Below are positions 8,483 through 18,462 of a stretch of 64,000 bases of DNA, piece by piece (position 1 is the first letter of the stretch; every line of letters starts with the position of its first letter). The stretch spans positions 903,501 through 967,500 of the forward strand of contig NZ_JAAFZC010000001.1 of NCBI RefSeq assembly GCF_010614805.1, given 5' to 3'. The position numbers and the translations under genes were made by a program. Source of the stretch: Pseudooceanicola aestuarii. Its GTDB lineage: Bacteria; Pseudomonadota; Alphaproteobacteria; Rhodobacterales; Rhodobacteraceae. Below the pieces are notes generated by a model. It had not been told where the DNA came from. It did no database searches and worked only from the letters and a program-made list of their open reading frames with translations.

Positions 8483-8835
8483 CAGGCCAGGACCCGCGCC
8501 AGGCCAAAGCCCGCCAGCGGCGCCATCGCGCCCAGCCCGCCGGCCAGCACGACGATTCCGCCCAGATCCGCCACGCGCGGAATGGTGATCCGCGCCAGTC
8601 CGGCCATCAACAGGATCCAGCCCAGCCACAGCAGCGTCAGCGCCAGCAGGATGCGCCCGGCCCCCTGCCCCTGGTCGGGGGGCATGACATAGAACAACGA
8701 CAGGCTGGCCAGGATCAGCACCATGCAAAGCGGCAGCAAGACCCGCAGCGACATGCTGCGCGCGCCCGCCGCGATCAGGAACCCGTAGAGTACCGCGCCC
8801 AGGACGGTGGCAGCCAAAAGAGAAGTCAGGATCAT
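8482..8835 (-). CDS. Small membrane protein inside the glycolate oxidase operon
   Basis: A 117-aa protein with about four hydrophobic spans (residues 1-24, 29-49, 62-82 and 90-115) and short loops. I do not recognise a named family. It sits exactly between glcE and glcF, overlapping both by 1-4 bp, so it is co-translated with the oxidase. An assembly factor or membrane anchor for the GlcDEF complex, or a glycolate-related membrane function, would fit the position, but this is inference. The start at 8835 follows from the overlap with the glcE stop. Confidence 0.75.
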   Translation of the reverse strand: MILTSLLAATVLGAVLYGFLIAAGARSMSLRVLLPLCMVLILASLSLFYVMPPDQGQGAGRILLALTLLWLGWILLMAGLARITIPRVADLGGIVVLAGGLGAMAPLAGFGLARVLA

Positions 8836-9980
8836 GCGGTCACCTTTGTCGCTGCATCGGTCTTTGCCTCGGAAAACAGGCCCCGCGGGTCGAAATGACG
8901 GCGCAGCCCTTCGGTCAGCCGGGCAATCCCGGCCGGTTCGGGATGGAACATCGGCACCCTGCGGCGCAGGTCGGGCCCGGCGCGGAACAGGGTGGCATGG
9001 CCGCCCATCTTGGTCACCAACCCGCGCAGGACGCCAGCCCCGGCGTCGCCGTCCTCGCCCAGCAGCAGCCACAGCAGCCCGCCGGACCAGTCGCAGATCG
9101 CCTGCGCGGCCAGCCCGGCCTCGGCCAGTGCGGCGATCAGCCGGGGGCCGTCTGTCGGCTTGACGGAGACGCGCCAAACCGCGCCGGGCCGATCGGCGAA
9201 GGCCGTGACATCGCGCACATCCCGCCACAGCGCGGCGCTCTCCGCGTCCTCGACGATCTCGTGGCCGCCGCCCAACGCCGCGTCCAGCTGCGCCGCGCGA
9301 TAGGCGACGGATCCGGCCATCCCTTCGACCCGGACAAGGCGGGCGCCTTCCGCCCAGGCGGCGCCGCTGACGTCAAAGGGCGTGCCCATGGCCTGGCACA
9401 GGACGGGCACCGCCTCGGCCATGGTTTCGCCCCGGCGGATCAGTGTCGCCTCCGCTTGCGGAATGGCCAGCACCTTGAAGGCGAGTTCGGTCATCACCCC
9501 CAGCCGGCCCCAACTGCCGCCCAGCAGCTTGACCAGGTCATAGCCGGTGACGTTCTTCATCACCCGGCCCCCGTTGGCGATCACCCGGCCACTGCCATCG
9601 ACGAACCGCACGCCCAGCATGAAATCCCGCACCGCGCCTGCCTGCACCCGGCGCGGACCGGCCAGGTTGGTCGCGGCCACGCCGCCCAGCGTGGGCGTGC
9701 CCTCGCGGCCCAGCAGAGCGCGGCAATCCATCGGCTCGAACGGCAGGCGCTGATTCTTCTCGGCCAACACCTGCGCCACCTCCTGCAACGGCGTGCCCGC
9801 CCCCGCCACCAGCGTCAGCGCGCCCGGTTCATAGAGGCGGATGCCGGACAGCGCACCGGTTTCGATAACCTCCGCCGGGCCGGATGCGGCCGCGCCACGA
9901 GTGCCGCCGCCGCGAATCCGCACCGGGCCTTTTGCCTGCCGCAGCGCCTCTGCCAATTGTGCCTCATCTGTGGGCCTCAT
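8832..9980 (-). CDS. glcE: Glycolate oxidase FAD-binding subunit GlcE
   Basis: GlcE is the second flavoprotein subunit of glycolate oxidase (glycolate to glyoxylate). The 382-aa protein opens with a shortened FAD_binding_4 domain: RIRGGGTRG near residue 22, then PTLGGVAATNLAGPRR and the NVTGYDLVKLLGGSWG segment typical of GlcE. It starts at 9980, 4 bp inside the end of glcD, so the two are translationally coupled. Normal GlcE is 350-400 aa, so it is full length. Confidence 0.95.
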   Translation of the reverse strand: MRPTDEAQLAEALRQAKGPVRIRGGGTRGAAASGPAEVIETGALSGIRLYEPGALTLVAGAGTPLQEVAQVLAEKNQRLPFEPMDCRALLGREGTPTLGGVAATNLAGPRRVQAGAVRDFMLGVRFVDGSGRVIANGGRVMKNVTGYDLVKLLGGSWGRLGVMTELAFKVLAIPQAEATLIRRGETMAEAVPVLCQAMGTPFDVSGAAWAEGARLVRVEGMAGSVAYRAAQLDAALGGGHEIVEDAESAALWRDVRDVTAFADRPGAVWRVSVKPTDGPRLIAALAEAGLAAQAICDWSGGLLWLLLGEDGDAGAGVLRGLVTKMGGHATLFRAGPDLRRRVPMFHPEPAGIARLTEGLRRHFDPRGLFSEAKTDAATKVTA

Positions 9981-11419
9981 TGCGCCACCCCTTTGCGGCG
10001 CGGTTCGCTCAGATACAGGGGAAAGACCTTGGCCCCATTCAAAAGCCACTGCGGATCAAAGACATCCTTGATTGCCATCTGCGCCTCCAGATCGTCGGGG
10101 CCATATTGCACATCCATCAGGTCGCGTTTCTCCACCCCCACGCCATGTTCGCCGGTCAGGCAGCCGCCGACCTCCACACAAAGCCGCAGGATATCCGCGC
10201 CCAGCTGTTCGCAGGTTTCCAGCTGGCCGGGTTCGTTGGCGTTGAACAGGATCAGCGGATGCATGTTGCCGTCGCCCGCGTGAAAGACATTGGCCACCTC
10301 CAGCCCGCAATCGGCGGCCATCTCGGCGATGCGGCGCAGCACCTGCGGCAGGGCACTGACCGGGATGGTGCCGTCCAGGCACATGTAATCGTTGATCTGC
10401 CCCATGGCGCCAAAGGCGCTTTTGCGGCCCAGCCAGATCGCGGCACTTTCCGAGGCACTGCCGCTTTCGCGCAGCTCTACCGGATCGTGACGGCGGGCGA
10501 TGGCGGTGATCACCTCAAGCTGTTCGGCGATCTCGGCTTCGCTGCCCTCCACCTCCACGATCAGCAGGGCCTCGCAATCGGGATAGCCCGCGCCGGAGAA
10601 GGCATCGGTGGCGCGAATGCAGGGCCTGTCCATGAACTCGATCGCGACAGGCAGCACGCCGGCCTCGATGATGTCGCTGACGCATTGGCCGGCAACCTCG
10701 GAGCTGTCGTAGCCGATCAGCACCGGGCGCGCGCCCTCCGGCTTGGCGATGATGCGCAACGTCGCCTCCGTCACCACACCCAGCTGACCTTCGGAGCCAC
10801 AGATCAGCCCCAGCAGGTCCAGCCCCCCGGCATCCAGATGGGCGCCGCCGATCTCCAGCACCTCGCCCTCCATCGTCACCAGGGTCACGCCCAGAAGGTT
10901 GTTGGTGGTCACCCCGTATTTCAGGCAATGCGCCCCGCCGGAATTCATCGCGACATTGCCCGCGATGGCACAGGCCAGCTGAGAGGACGGATCGGGCGCG
11001 TAGAAGAACCCCAGATCCTCCACCGCGCCGGAGACCGACAGGTTGGTGCGCCCGGTCTGCACGCGGATCACGCGGTTTTCGGTGTCGATCTCCAGCACAT
11101 CGTTCATCCGCGCCACGCCCAGGATCACGCAATCCGCCGTCGGCAGCGCCCCCCCCGCCAGTGAAGTCCCCGAGCCGCGCGGCACCACCGGCACGCCCAT
11201 CTCGTGGCAGATCCGCAAAACGTCCGCGACCTCCCCGGTGGTGGCGGGCAGCACGGCGGCCAGCGGCGGGCAACGATAGGCGGTCAGGGCGTCGCATTCA
11301 TAGGCCCGCGTTTCGGCCGGGTCCGAGATCACGGCCCCCGCAGGCAACACCGCCGACAGCCGCCCGATCAACTGGTCACGACGGGCCAGAACCTGCGGAT
11401 CGGGATCGGGCATTTGCAT
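9977..11419 (-). CDS. glcD: Glycolate oxidase catalytic flavoprotein subunit GlcD
   Basis: GlcD is the FAD-containing dehydrogenase subunit that oxidises glycolate (or D-lactate) to the 2-oxo acid. The 480-aa protein has the FAD_binding_4 domain (VVPRGSGTSLAGGALP near residue 82, NVAMNSGGAHCLKYG later). It also has the FAD-oxidase C domain with NVFHAGDGNMHP and EHGVGVEKRD, the conserved His-rich end. The start is the ATG at 11419, preceded by aaagga; an out-of-frame ATG at 11424 is ignored. It leads the glc operon and is divergent from a DUF599 gene across a region with an inverted repeat. Confidence 0.95.
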   Translation of the reverse strand: MQMPDPDPQVLARRDQLIGRLSAVLPAGAVISDPAETRAYECDALTAYRCPPLAAVLPATTGEVADVLRICHEMGVPVVPRGSGTSLAGGALPTADCVILGVARMNDVLEIDTENRVIRVQTGRTNLSVSGAVEDLGFFYAPDPSSQLACAIAGNVAMNSGGAHCLKYGVTTNNLLGVTLVTMEGEVLEIGGAHLDAGGLDLLGLICGSEGQLGVVTEATLRIIAKPEGARPVLIGYDSSEVAGQCVSDIIEAGVLPVAIEFMDRPCIRATDAFSGAGYPDCEALLIVEVEGSEAEIAEQLEVITAIARRHDPVELRESGSASESAAIWLGRKSAFGAMGQINDYMCLDGTIPVSALPQVLRRIAEMAADCGLEVANVFHAGDGNMHPLILFNANEPGQLETCEQLGADILRLCVEVGGCLTGEHGVGVEKRDLMDVQYGPDDLEAQMAIKDVFDPQWLLNGAKVFPLYLSEPRRKGVAQ

Positions 11420-11461
11420 GGCATGTCCTTTTTGCGGGCGGGGCACCGGGGCGCCGAAAGT

Positions 11462-11486
11462 AATTGGTAAACTTTTATAACCAATT
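11462..11486. promoter_or_regulatory. Inverted repeat in the glcD/DUF599 divergent region
   Basis: AATTGGT (11462-11468) and ACCAATT (11480-11486) are perfect inverted arms 11 bp apart, AT-rich in a GC-rich background. The half-site TTGGT/ACCAA resembles FadR/GlcC-type GntR operators, but the spacing is longer than the usual 3-5 bp, so it may instead be two half-sites or a stem. Confidence 0.4.
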
Positions 11487-11528
11487 TTAGCGATAGGCAA
11501 TCCACTTGCCGGAAGGCTAACAAGACCC

Positions 11529-12266
11529 ATGAACTGGATCGACCGACTTGCCCTGTTTCACCCCGCCGACGCGCTGGCCGTCGTGCTGATCCTGGCCGCC
11601 TGGCTGGGCATCGGCTGGCGAATCGAGAACCCGCCCGCCGGTCGCCCCTCCACCGTGACGCTGATGGCGGAATACCGGCGCGAATGGATGCGCCAGATGG
11701 TGACGCGGGAACCGCGCATCTTCGACAGCCAGATCCTGACATCGCTGCGCGCGGCGACCTCGTTCTTTGCCTCCTCCACGTTGATCGCGATCGGCGGGGC
11801 GCTGGCGCTGATGGGCAATGCCGAACACCTGACCGGCGTGGCGAACCAGCTGGTGCTGGAGGATGACCCCGCCATCCTGTGGGAGATCAAGCTGCTGCTT
11901 GTGCTGCTGTTCCTGACCAACGGATTCCTGAAATTCGTCTGGTCCAACCGGCTGTTCGGCTATTGCGCGGTGCTGATGGGGGCGGTGCCCAACGATCCCG
12001 AAGACCCCGGCGCGCTAACCCTCGCGGCAAAGGCGGCGGAGATCAACATTACCGCCGCCCGCAGCTTCAACCGAGGTCTGCGGTCGATCTATTTCAGCCT
12101 CGCCTCCATCGCCTGGGCCCTCGGACCCGCGGGGCTGATCTGCGGGACGCTGGTGACCTGCGCGATGCTGTGGCGGCGCGAATTCGTGTCACGATCGCGT
12201 GCGGTGTTGCTGGAGGGCCACGCCCTGGCCCCCCGACGCCCCGAAACACACACGGACGTGACGTGA
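11529..12266 (+). CDS. DUF599 family membrane protein
   Basis: A 245-aa integral membrane protein with hydrophobic spans near residues 15-31, 78-98, 117-140 and 190-215. The layout and the motif MAEYRREWMRQM after the first span fit DUF599, a proteobacterial family of unknown function. It is divergent from glcD. No partner gene points to a function, and no enzyme motif is visible. Confidence 0.8.
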   Translation: MNWIDRLALFHPADALAVVLILAAWLGIGWRIENPPAGRPSTVTLMAEYRREWMRQMVTREPRIFDSQILTSLRAATSFFASSTLIAIGGALALMGNAEHLTGVANQLVLEDDPAILWEIKLLLVLLFLTNGFLKFVWSNRLFGYCAVLMGAVPNDPEDPGALTLAAKAAEINITAARSFNRGLRSIYFSLASIAWALGPAGLICGTLVTCAMLWRREFVSRSRAVLLEGHALAPRRPETHTDVT

Positions 12267-12297
12267 TCCCGCCGCGATCCGCGGATATTCTGGCGGC

Positions 12298-12663
12298 ATG
12301 AAACGTATTGCCCTTGCCGCCGCGCTGACCCTCACCACCGCCCTGTCCACCTGGGCGGACTCCCCTCGGATTGTCGATGCCTCGGCCCGCAAATCGGCCA
12401 TGGGCTGGCGGATCGAGGTAACGCTGGAACATCCCGATTCGGGGTGGGATCACTATGCCTCCGGTTGGGAGGTTCTCGATCAGGACGGCAATCGCGCCGC
12501 CTTTCGCGAACTGGCCCACCCCCATGTGACGGAACAGCCCTTCACCCGCTCCCTGTCCTCCGTCATGCTGCCGGATGGGACGCGCAAGGTGTTCATCGTG
12601 GCGCATTGCTCCAACGGGGACAAAAGCGCGCCTTATCCCGTGGAACTGTCCTTCCACCATTGA
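12298..12663 (+). CDS. Small secreted protein of unknown function
   Basis: A 121-aa protein with a clear signal peptide (MKRIALAAALTLTTALSTWA, cleavage before DS) and a mature part of about 100 residues. The mature part is rich in Trp, His and Asp, suggesting a small beta-rich periplasmic domain (WRIEVTLEHPDSGWDHYASGWEV). One Cys is present. I do not know a named family. It starts 31 bp after DUF599 on the same strand and may be co-transcribed. Confidence 0.7.
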   Translation: MKRIALAAALTLTTALSTWADSPRIVDASARKSAMGWRIEVTLEHPDSGWDHYASGWEVLDQDGNRAAFRELAHPHVTEQPFTRSLSSVMLPDGTRKVFIVAHCSNGDKSAPYPVELSFHH

Positions 12664-12711
12664 CCCCGCAGGTGGCGCGGACCGGGGCACCTGCCCCTCA
12701 GTCCGGCGCCG

Positions 12712-14763
12712 CTATCGCCGCCCTTCGCGCAGCCAACCGGCCAGCACCAGCCCCGCCGACAGCAACAGCACCAGCCAGGCCGGCAACAGCGGCACCTGCG
12801 TGACATCGCGCGTCTCGTAGGCGCCGCGCGGCGTCAGGCCGATCCAGCCGCGCCCCGCCGCCGGACGACCCGGACGCACATCGCGCAGATCGGGCACCCC
12901 GTCGGACAGGCGCCGCACCCCGCCGCGCGTGCCTTTCACCAACGGCTCCAGCGCGGCACCATCAGCGATCGTTTCCTCGAATTCCTTCGGCGCGGCGGGG
13001 CCAAGGCCGATCACGGCCTCCTCCTCCCCGCTTTGCAGACGGTACAGACCGATCTCCGGGCCTGTCACCTCCGCGGTGAAACGGCCCGGCGCGGCCTCTG
13101 CCAGGGGCACCTGCGTCTCCGTCCCGTCGGGGGCGGTGACGGTCACGCTGGCGGCATTGCCGGACAGGGTGCGGCGGGTGATCCGCATGGTCTGGCCGCT
13201 GGCCTCGGCGGTCAGGGCCTCTTCTTCCAGCTCCGGCTCCTTCATCAGCCAATGGGCGGTGCGGCGCAGCAGTTCCAGCTGCGGCCCCCCCCCTTCGAAC
13301 CCGCGATGCCACAGCCAGGCGTGGTCCGAGGCCAGCAGCGCGACACGTCCGTCTTCCACCCGGTCCAGGATAACCAGTGGCCGGTCATCGATCCCCGACA
13401 TGACCACCTGCCCGGTCGCATCCTCCAGGTCGACCTGGCGCATCCATCGGCCCCAATCGCCCTCCCACAGCTGGTCAAGCCCGGAGGTGACCGGATGGCG
13501 CTGGCCGATATCCGTCAACGCGGGGCGGAACCCCTGTTCCAGAACCCGCGCGGTCGGCCGGGCCGGCAACACCTGCCCCAGCGGCGTCCGGTAGAGCGAA
13601 TCGGCAGAAGCAAAGTCAGGCCCCGCCGCGATCAGCACCGCGCCGCCTTTGGTGATGTAGTCGCGAACGTTGTCCAGGTAGATCGACGGCAGGATGCCGC
13701 GCCTTTTGTAGCGGTCGAATATGATGAGGTCGAAATCGTCGATCTTGTCCAGAAACAGTTCCCGCGTGGGGAAGGCGATCAGCGACAGTTCAGTGACCGG
13801 CACGCCATCCTGTTTCGTCGGCGGGCGCAGGATGGTGAAATGCACCAGATCGACGGAACTGTCCGATTTCAACAGGTTGCGCCAGGTTCGCCCACCAGGA
13901 TGCGGCGATCCTGACACCAGCAGCACGCGCAGCCTGTCGCGCACGCCGTTCATCTGCACAATGGCGGAATTGTTGCGCGCGGTCAGTTCCCCCTCCGCCT
14001 CCGGGACGGAGAACTGAATGACGTTGCGCCCACCATGTGGCAGGGTCACGGGCAGTTCGAAATCTCGCCCGGTGGCGACGCGGAACGTCTGCGGCGGGCC
14101 GCCATCGACGGAGATTTCCAGCTCCGCCTCGGCGGGCAGATCGTCGGGAACATTGCCCGTATCCTCGATCCGCAGGCCCAGGGTCACGGGTTCGCCCAGG
14201 ATGGCAAAGGCGGGCGCGTTGGACACGATCAGCCGCCGGTCCCAATCCTGCGGCTGCCCCGACAGCAGCAGGTGCAGCGGCGCGGAGAGGCCCGGCGCGC
14301 GGTCCAGATCATGCAACCGCCCGTCCGACAACAGGATTACTCCGGCGATGCGGCCCTGCGGTTCCTCTGCCAGAGCGTCGGAAAGGGCGGTCATCAAAAG
14401 GGAGCCGCTGTCATCGGCGCCGTCGGGCACGGTGACGCGGCGCAACTCGGTCTCCGGGCGGGCGGCGACGAGGCGGGCCAGCTCCTCTGCGGCGCTGGCG
14501 GTCTGCGCGGCGCGATCCCCCAGCCGTTGCGAGGCGGTCCGGTCCTCCACCAGCATCACGATATCGGTCAGCGGCGCGCGGTCTTCCTGCCGGTAGGAGG
14601 GGCCGGCCAGCGCCGCCGCGATCACCAGTCCGGCCAGCCCGCGAAACGCCCAGCCGGCCAGCCCGCGCCACGCCGCCAGCGCGGTGCCGATCGCCGCCAA
14701 TGTGGCCAGCAGGGCCACCGCCGCCCAAGGCAGCAGCGGATCAAAAACGATGGTTCCGGTCAT
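12712..14763 (-). CDS. Membrane-anchored VWA/amidotransferase-like protein of the MoxR operon
   Basis: A 683-aa membrane protein that closes the MoxR-DUF58-DUF4159 operon. Two N-terminal spans (residues 10-30 and 35-55) and one C-terminal span (LPAWLVLLLSAGLVLAGW) bracket a large extramembrane part. That part contains a VWA-like segment (GVILLSDGRLHD) and a glutamine-amidotransferase-like fold segment (RGILPSIYLDNVRDYITKGG) typical of these proteins. The ATG at 14763 overlaps the upstream stop by 4 bp. MoxR/VWA systems are thought to be chaperone-like; the client here is unknown. Confidence 0.78.
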   Translation of the reverse strand: MTGTIVFDPLLPWAAVALLATLAAIGTALAAWRGLAGWAFRGLAGLVIAAALAGPSYRQEDRAPLTDIVMLVEDRTASQRLGDRAAQTASAAEELARLVAARPETELRRVTVPDGADDSGSLLMTALSDALAEEPQGRIAGVILLSDGRLHDLDRAPGLSAPLHLLLSGQPQDWDRRLIVSNAPAFAILGEPVTLGLRIEDTGNVPDDLPAEAELEISVDGGPPQTFRVATGRDFELPVTLPHGGRNVIQFSVPEAEGELTARNNSAIVQMNGVRDRLRVLLVSGSPHPGGRTWRNLLKSDSSVDLVHFTILRPPTKQDGVPVTELSLIAFPTRELFLDKIDDFDLIIFDRYKRRGILPSIYLDNVRDYITKGGAVLIAAGPDFASADSLYRTPLGQVLPARPTARVLEQGFRPALTDIGQRHPVTSGLDQLWEGDWGRWMRQVDLEDATGQVVMSGIDDRPLVILDRVEDGRVALLASDHAWLWHRGFEGGGPQLELLRRTAHWLMKEPELEEEALTAEASGQTMRITRRTLSGNAASVTVTAPDGTETQVPLAEAAPGRFTAEVTGPEIGLYRLQSGEEEAVIGLGPAAPKEFEETIADGAALEPLVKGTRGGVRRLSDGVPDLRDVRPGRPAAGRGWIGLTPRGAYETRDVTQVPLLPAWLVLLLSAGLVLAGWLREGRR

Positions 14764-17582
14764 TGGCCCAGCCTGTCCAGCAACGCGGGCACATGGACCT
14801 GGTCGCTTTTGTAATTGCCTGTCAGCACGTGCATCACCAGGTTCACCCCGAAGCGAAAGGCGATTTCGCGCTGGCGTTCGCCGCTGAACCCGCGCCCGAC
14901 GGGAACCATCGGATTGCCCCGCGCATCCTGCGCCCAGGCGGAAGCCCAGTCGTTGCCGCCGATCACCACCGGGGTGACATTGTCGTTCAGGTTGCGAAAG
15001 GGCATCCCCTCGATCAGCTCCGCATCGGGAGGCGCGGCCTCTACCCACAGCTGGCCGCCGGTATGACGCCCCGGAAAGTCCTGCAACAGGTAGAAGGTGC
15101 GGGTAAGGACGTGATCGCGGGGCACCGGTTCCAGCGCGGGGATGTCCAGCGGCGCGGCGAGGGATTGCAACTTGCGCCCGTTGGGCGAGGCCGCGCCATA
15201 GCCCGCGACATCGGCATCGCGGGTGTCGAACAGGATCATCCCGCCGGTGCGCAAGTAGCGGTTCAACCGGGCGTAGGCCTCCTCCGTCGGGGTGGGTTGG
15301 TCGGGGGTGACGGGCCAGTAGAGGAACGGAAACAACGACAGATCGTCGGTTTCCAGGTTCACCGCCAGCGGCGCCCCCGGCTCCACCGACGTGCGGAAGA
15401 ACAGCGTTTCCGACAGGCCGCGCAGTCCGGCATGGGCCAGCTCATCCAACTGCGCATCGCCGGTGATCACATGGGCCAGGCGCAGTTCCTCGGTCGCGAG
15501 GAGGGCGAAATCGTCAGGCGCCCCGTCCTGCTGCGCGCGCAGGGGCGTGGCCGGCAGGCCCAGCGCCAGCACCGCGAGGAGCGCCACCGTGCCGCGCCCG
15601 GCCACCGCGCCGGAGCTGCGGCCAGACACCCGCCCCGTCATCCGACCGGACAGCGCCAGCGACGCGACGACATCCGCCAGCAACAGCAGCAGCGCCAGCG
15701 CCAGCAGCGGCCCGCCCAGCGGTGTTTCCTCCTGCCGGTCCAACCCGGACACCGGAACATTGGCGGGCCAGAGGACCGGGGTCAGGACATCCTGCGGCCC
15801 GATCACGTTGCGCGCCAGAGTCCGGTCGCCATCCCGGTAAACGCCGGGGCGCAGATCGGGGCCCAGCGGACCGTCCAGCAGCGTGGGCCCCGCGACACCG
15901 GGCAATGTTCCAGCCTCCGAAATCCCGCCAAAAGCATCGAGAACGCGCAGCGGCTGCCAGGTCGTCCCCTCCACCTCCGCCGCGGCGGGCTGGCCGCTGG
16001 CCGAGGAAACGGACAGCCGTTCCAGCATCTGCACGAACAGCCCCGATAACGGCAGGCTGGACCATTCGGCATTGGCGGAGACATGGAACAGCACCACCTG
16101 CCCCTGGCCCATGGATTTGCGCGTTACCAAAGGCGTGCCGTCCGACAACCGCGCAATGGCCCGTGCGGCCAGCGCGGGATCGGGCTGCGCCATCACCTGC
16201 GAAGAGATCGTGACATCCGCCGGCACCGGCAACCCGGCAAAGGGGCTTTCGCTGTCGAAGGGCGCCAATGTCTTGGGTTCCCCCCAGCTCATCGCGCCAC
16301 CGACATTGCGTCCGCCGGCCCGCAGGCGCACAGGCATCAACGGGTCTTCGGCCGCGCGCCCGACCTCGCTTGCGGCCAGGCGCGGCCCGGCAAAGCGCAA
16401 CAGGGTGCCGCCCCCCTCTGCCCAGTCCAGCAGGGCGGCGGTCTCCCCTTCGGAAAGGGTGGCCACGTCGGCCAGGACGATCACGTCCGGATTGGCGGGC
16501 AAGAGGTCCATCAACGTGCCGCGCAACAACTCCGCATTGGGGGCCAGCGCCTTTTCCAGGTAATGCAGCGGCGACAACAGCTCCAGCCCTTCGCGGTTTT
16601 CGCTGGCAGCAATCAACGCGACCTCGCGCCGGCGCAGGCTGTCATCGGTCAGCGCCACCGCCCCGGCAGAGCGTTGGCCGGCGATCTCGAAATGGGTAAC
16701 CCGGGCGCGCAATTCGGCAGGCAGGGCGATGTCCACCGTGGCACTGTCCGCACCCTCGGCAAAGGTCAGCGGCTGGGCCGCCAATACGCGCATCGCCCCG
16801 GCGGGATCGCGTCCGTGGACCTGCACGATCGCCTCCTGCCCCGGCAGAGCGGTGGTGGCGGCACGCAGACCGGTCAGTTGCACCTTGCCATCGGCAAATC
16901 CCACGGGCCGCAGCGCCAGAGCCGGGCGGGCGCTTTCCAGCACCCGGACGGAGCCGCGCGATTGCACCGCCGCCAGCACCTCGCGGCGCCCGTCACGGGC
17001 CAGCCCGTCGGACAGCCAGACCGTATCGACCGGGGCGGGCATGTCGCGCAACGCCTCGATCAGGCGCTGCATCTCGGGCGCATCCGTCCCGGCCGGGGCC
17101 CAGGGGCGCGGGGCCAGGCCAGGCAGGCTGCTGCGCCAGGCCTCCGACGTGCGGAACACCGGTGCCTCCGGCTGGGACAACTGCACCACGGCGGCGGTCC
17201 TGCCCTGGCGCCCGGCCTCTGCAAGCAGAGCATCGACGGTTTCCGATTGGCGCGGCCAGTCGCGGGCGGCGGCCCAGCTGCCGTCCAGCAGAATCAGCAA
17301 CGGCCCGGCACCCGGACGCGCCGCGTCGCGCGGGTTCAGCACCGGCCCGGCCAGCCCGAGGATCAGCGCGGCCACCGCCAGCATCCGCAGCAGAAGCAAC
17401 CACCAGGGCGTGCGATCCGTGACCGTGTCGTCATCGCGCAACCCCAACAGCAGCGCTACGCCGGGGAACCGCGCCCGGATCGGCGCGGGCGGCACGGCAC
17501 GCAGAATCACCCACAAGACAGGCAGCGCGGCCAGTGCGATCAGCAACCAGGGCGCCGCGAAACCGATGGGGCCGATCATCAT
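14760..17582 (-). CDS. BatA-domain / DUF4159 membrane protein
   Basis: This 940-aa protein starts with a BatA-type N-terminal region of two membrane spans (APWLLIALAALPVLWVIL and a second near residue 60) separated by a basic loop. A long extramembrane region and another span near residue 635 (GGPLLALALLLLLADVV) follow. The C-terminal ~200 residues match DUF4159 (RTGGMILFDTRDAD, GMPFRNLNDNVTPVVIG). The ATG at 17582 shares its A with the DUF58 stop. This gene order is a conserved alphaproteobacterial unit linked to envelope stress; that role is family knowledge, not visible here. Confidence 0.85.
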   Translation of the reverse strand: MMIGPIGFAAPWLLIALAALPVLWVILRAVPPAPIRARFPGVALLLGLRDDDTVTDRTPWWLLLLRMLAVAALILGLAGPVLNPRDAARPGAGPLLILLDGSWAAARDWPRQSETVDALLAEAGRQGRTAAVVQLSQPEAPVFRTSEAWRSSLPGLAPRPWAPAGTDAPEMQRLIEALRDMPAPVDTVWLSDGLARDGRREVLAAVQSRGSVRVLESARPALALRPVGFADGKVQLTGLRAATTALPGQEAIVQVHGRDPAGAMRVLAAQPLTFAEGADSATVDIALPAELRARVTHFEIAGQRSAGAVALTDDSLRRREVALIAASENREGLELLSPLHYLEKALAPNAELLRGTLMDLLPANPDVIVLADVATLSEGETAALLDWAEGGGTLLRFAGPRLAASEVGRAAEDPLMPVRLRAGGRNVGGAMSWGEPKTLAPFDSESPFAGLPVPADVTISSQVMAQPDPALAARAIARLSDGTPLVTRKSMGQGQVVLFHVSANAEWSSLPLSGLFVQMLERLSVSSASGQPAAAEVEGTTWQPLRVLDAFGGISEAGTLPGVAGPTLLDGPLGPDLRPGVYRDGDRTLARNVIGPQDVLTPVLWPANVPVSGLDRQEETPLGGPLLALALLLLLADVVASLALSGRMTGRVSGRSSGAVAGRGTVALLAVLALGLPATPLRAQQDGAPDDFALLATEELRLAHVITGDAQLDELAHAGLRGLSETLFFRTSVEPGAPLAVNLETDDLSLFPFLYWPVTPDQPTPTEEAYARLNRYLRTGGMILFDTRDADVAGYGAASPNGRKLQSLAAPLDIPALEPVPRDHVLTRTFYLLQDFPGRHTGGQLWVEAAPPDAELIEGMPFRNLNDNVTPVVIGGNDWASAWAQDARGNPMVPVGRGFSGERQREIAFRFGVNLVMHVLTGNYKSDQVHVPALLDRLGQ

Positions 17583-18462
17583 CAGACGGTCCCCCTGTCC
17601 AGCGCCTGCCAGATCCACAACAGCGCGGATTGTGCTGATTTATCCGTGTGATGCACCTGCATCTGCCAGCCGGTGACATGGGCCAGCGCCTCCAGCTCGG
17701 CCTTGCGCGCGGCGAGCCGCTCCAGATAGCGCGCCCGCAATTCGGTGGCCTTGAGGGTTTCGTGACGCAGGGTGCCGCCGATACTCTCGAAAATGGTGCG
17801 GCCGCGAAAGGGAAACGCCTCCTCCGCCGGGTCGAGCACCATGAGAAGCACACCGCGGACACCGCGATCGGCGGCCTTGGACATCGCCATGCGCAATCCG
17901 TCCAGATCGCCCAGGAAATCCGACACGAACAGCGCGCGGGCATGGGGGATCATCGCGCGGTGTTCGGGAATGCCGTAGTCCTCCGCCCCGTCGCGGGCGA
18001 GGGCCTCGGCCAGGCGCAGCACCTGGTTGCCGCCCCGCCGCGGCGGCAGCGCGGTGCCGGCCATGCCGACCCGTTCGCCGCCCCGGATCAACAGGATCGC
18101 CGTCGCCAGCGCCACCAGCCGGGCGCGGTCGCCCTTCTCCGGCAGTTTCGGGGCGGAGGCAAAGCGCATCGCCGCCGATTGATCGACCCACAGAACCACG
18201 CTTTGCGCGATCTGCCATTCCTTTTGCCGCACGAAGCGATCGTCCGACCGGGCAGAGCGGCGCCAGTCGATCCAGCGCGCCGGATCGCCGGGCTGCACCG
18301 GACGGTATTGCCAGAAATCATCGCCCAGCCCCGCGCGCCGACGCCCGTGGTCGCCCAGAAGCACCGATCCCGCCAGCTGCTCTGCCCGTGCCAGAAGGTC
18401 GGGAAAGGTGGCGGCGGCAGCTTCGGCGGACTGGCGCAGGGTCGTCGGGGCGGTGGGCGAAT

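Noticed and set aside
12712-15048. Very long starts of several leftward genes (e.g. 15048, 17618, 52110, 58102)
   Set aside because: The extra N-termini are low-complexity, lack an SD and overlap real genes; the overlapping ATGs at stop codons fit operon coupling.
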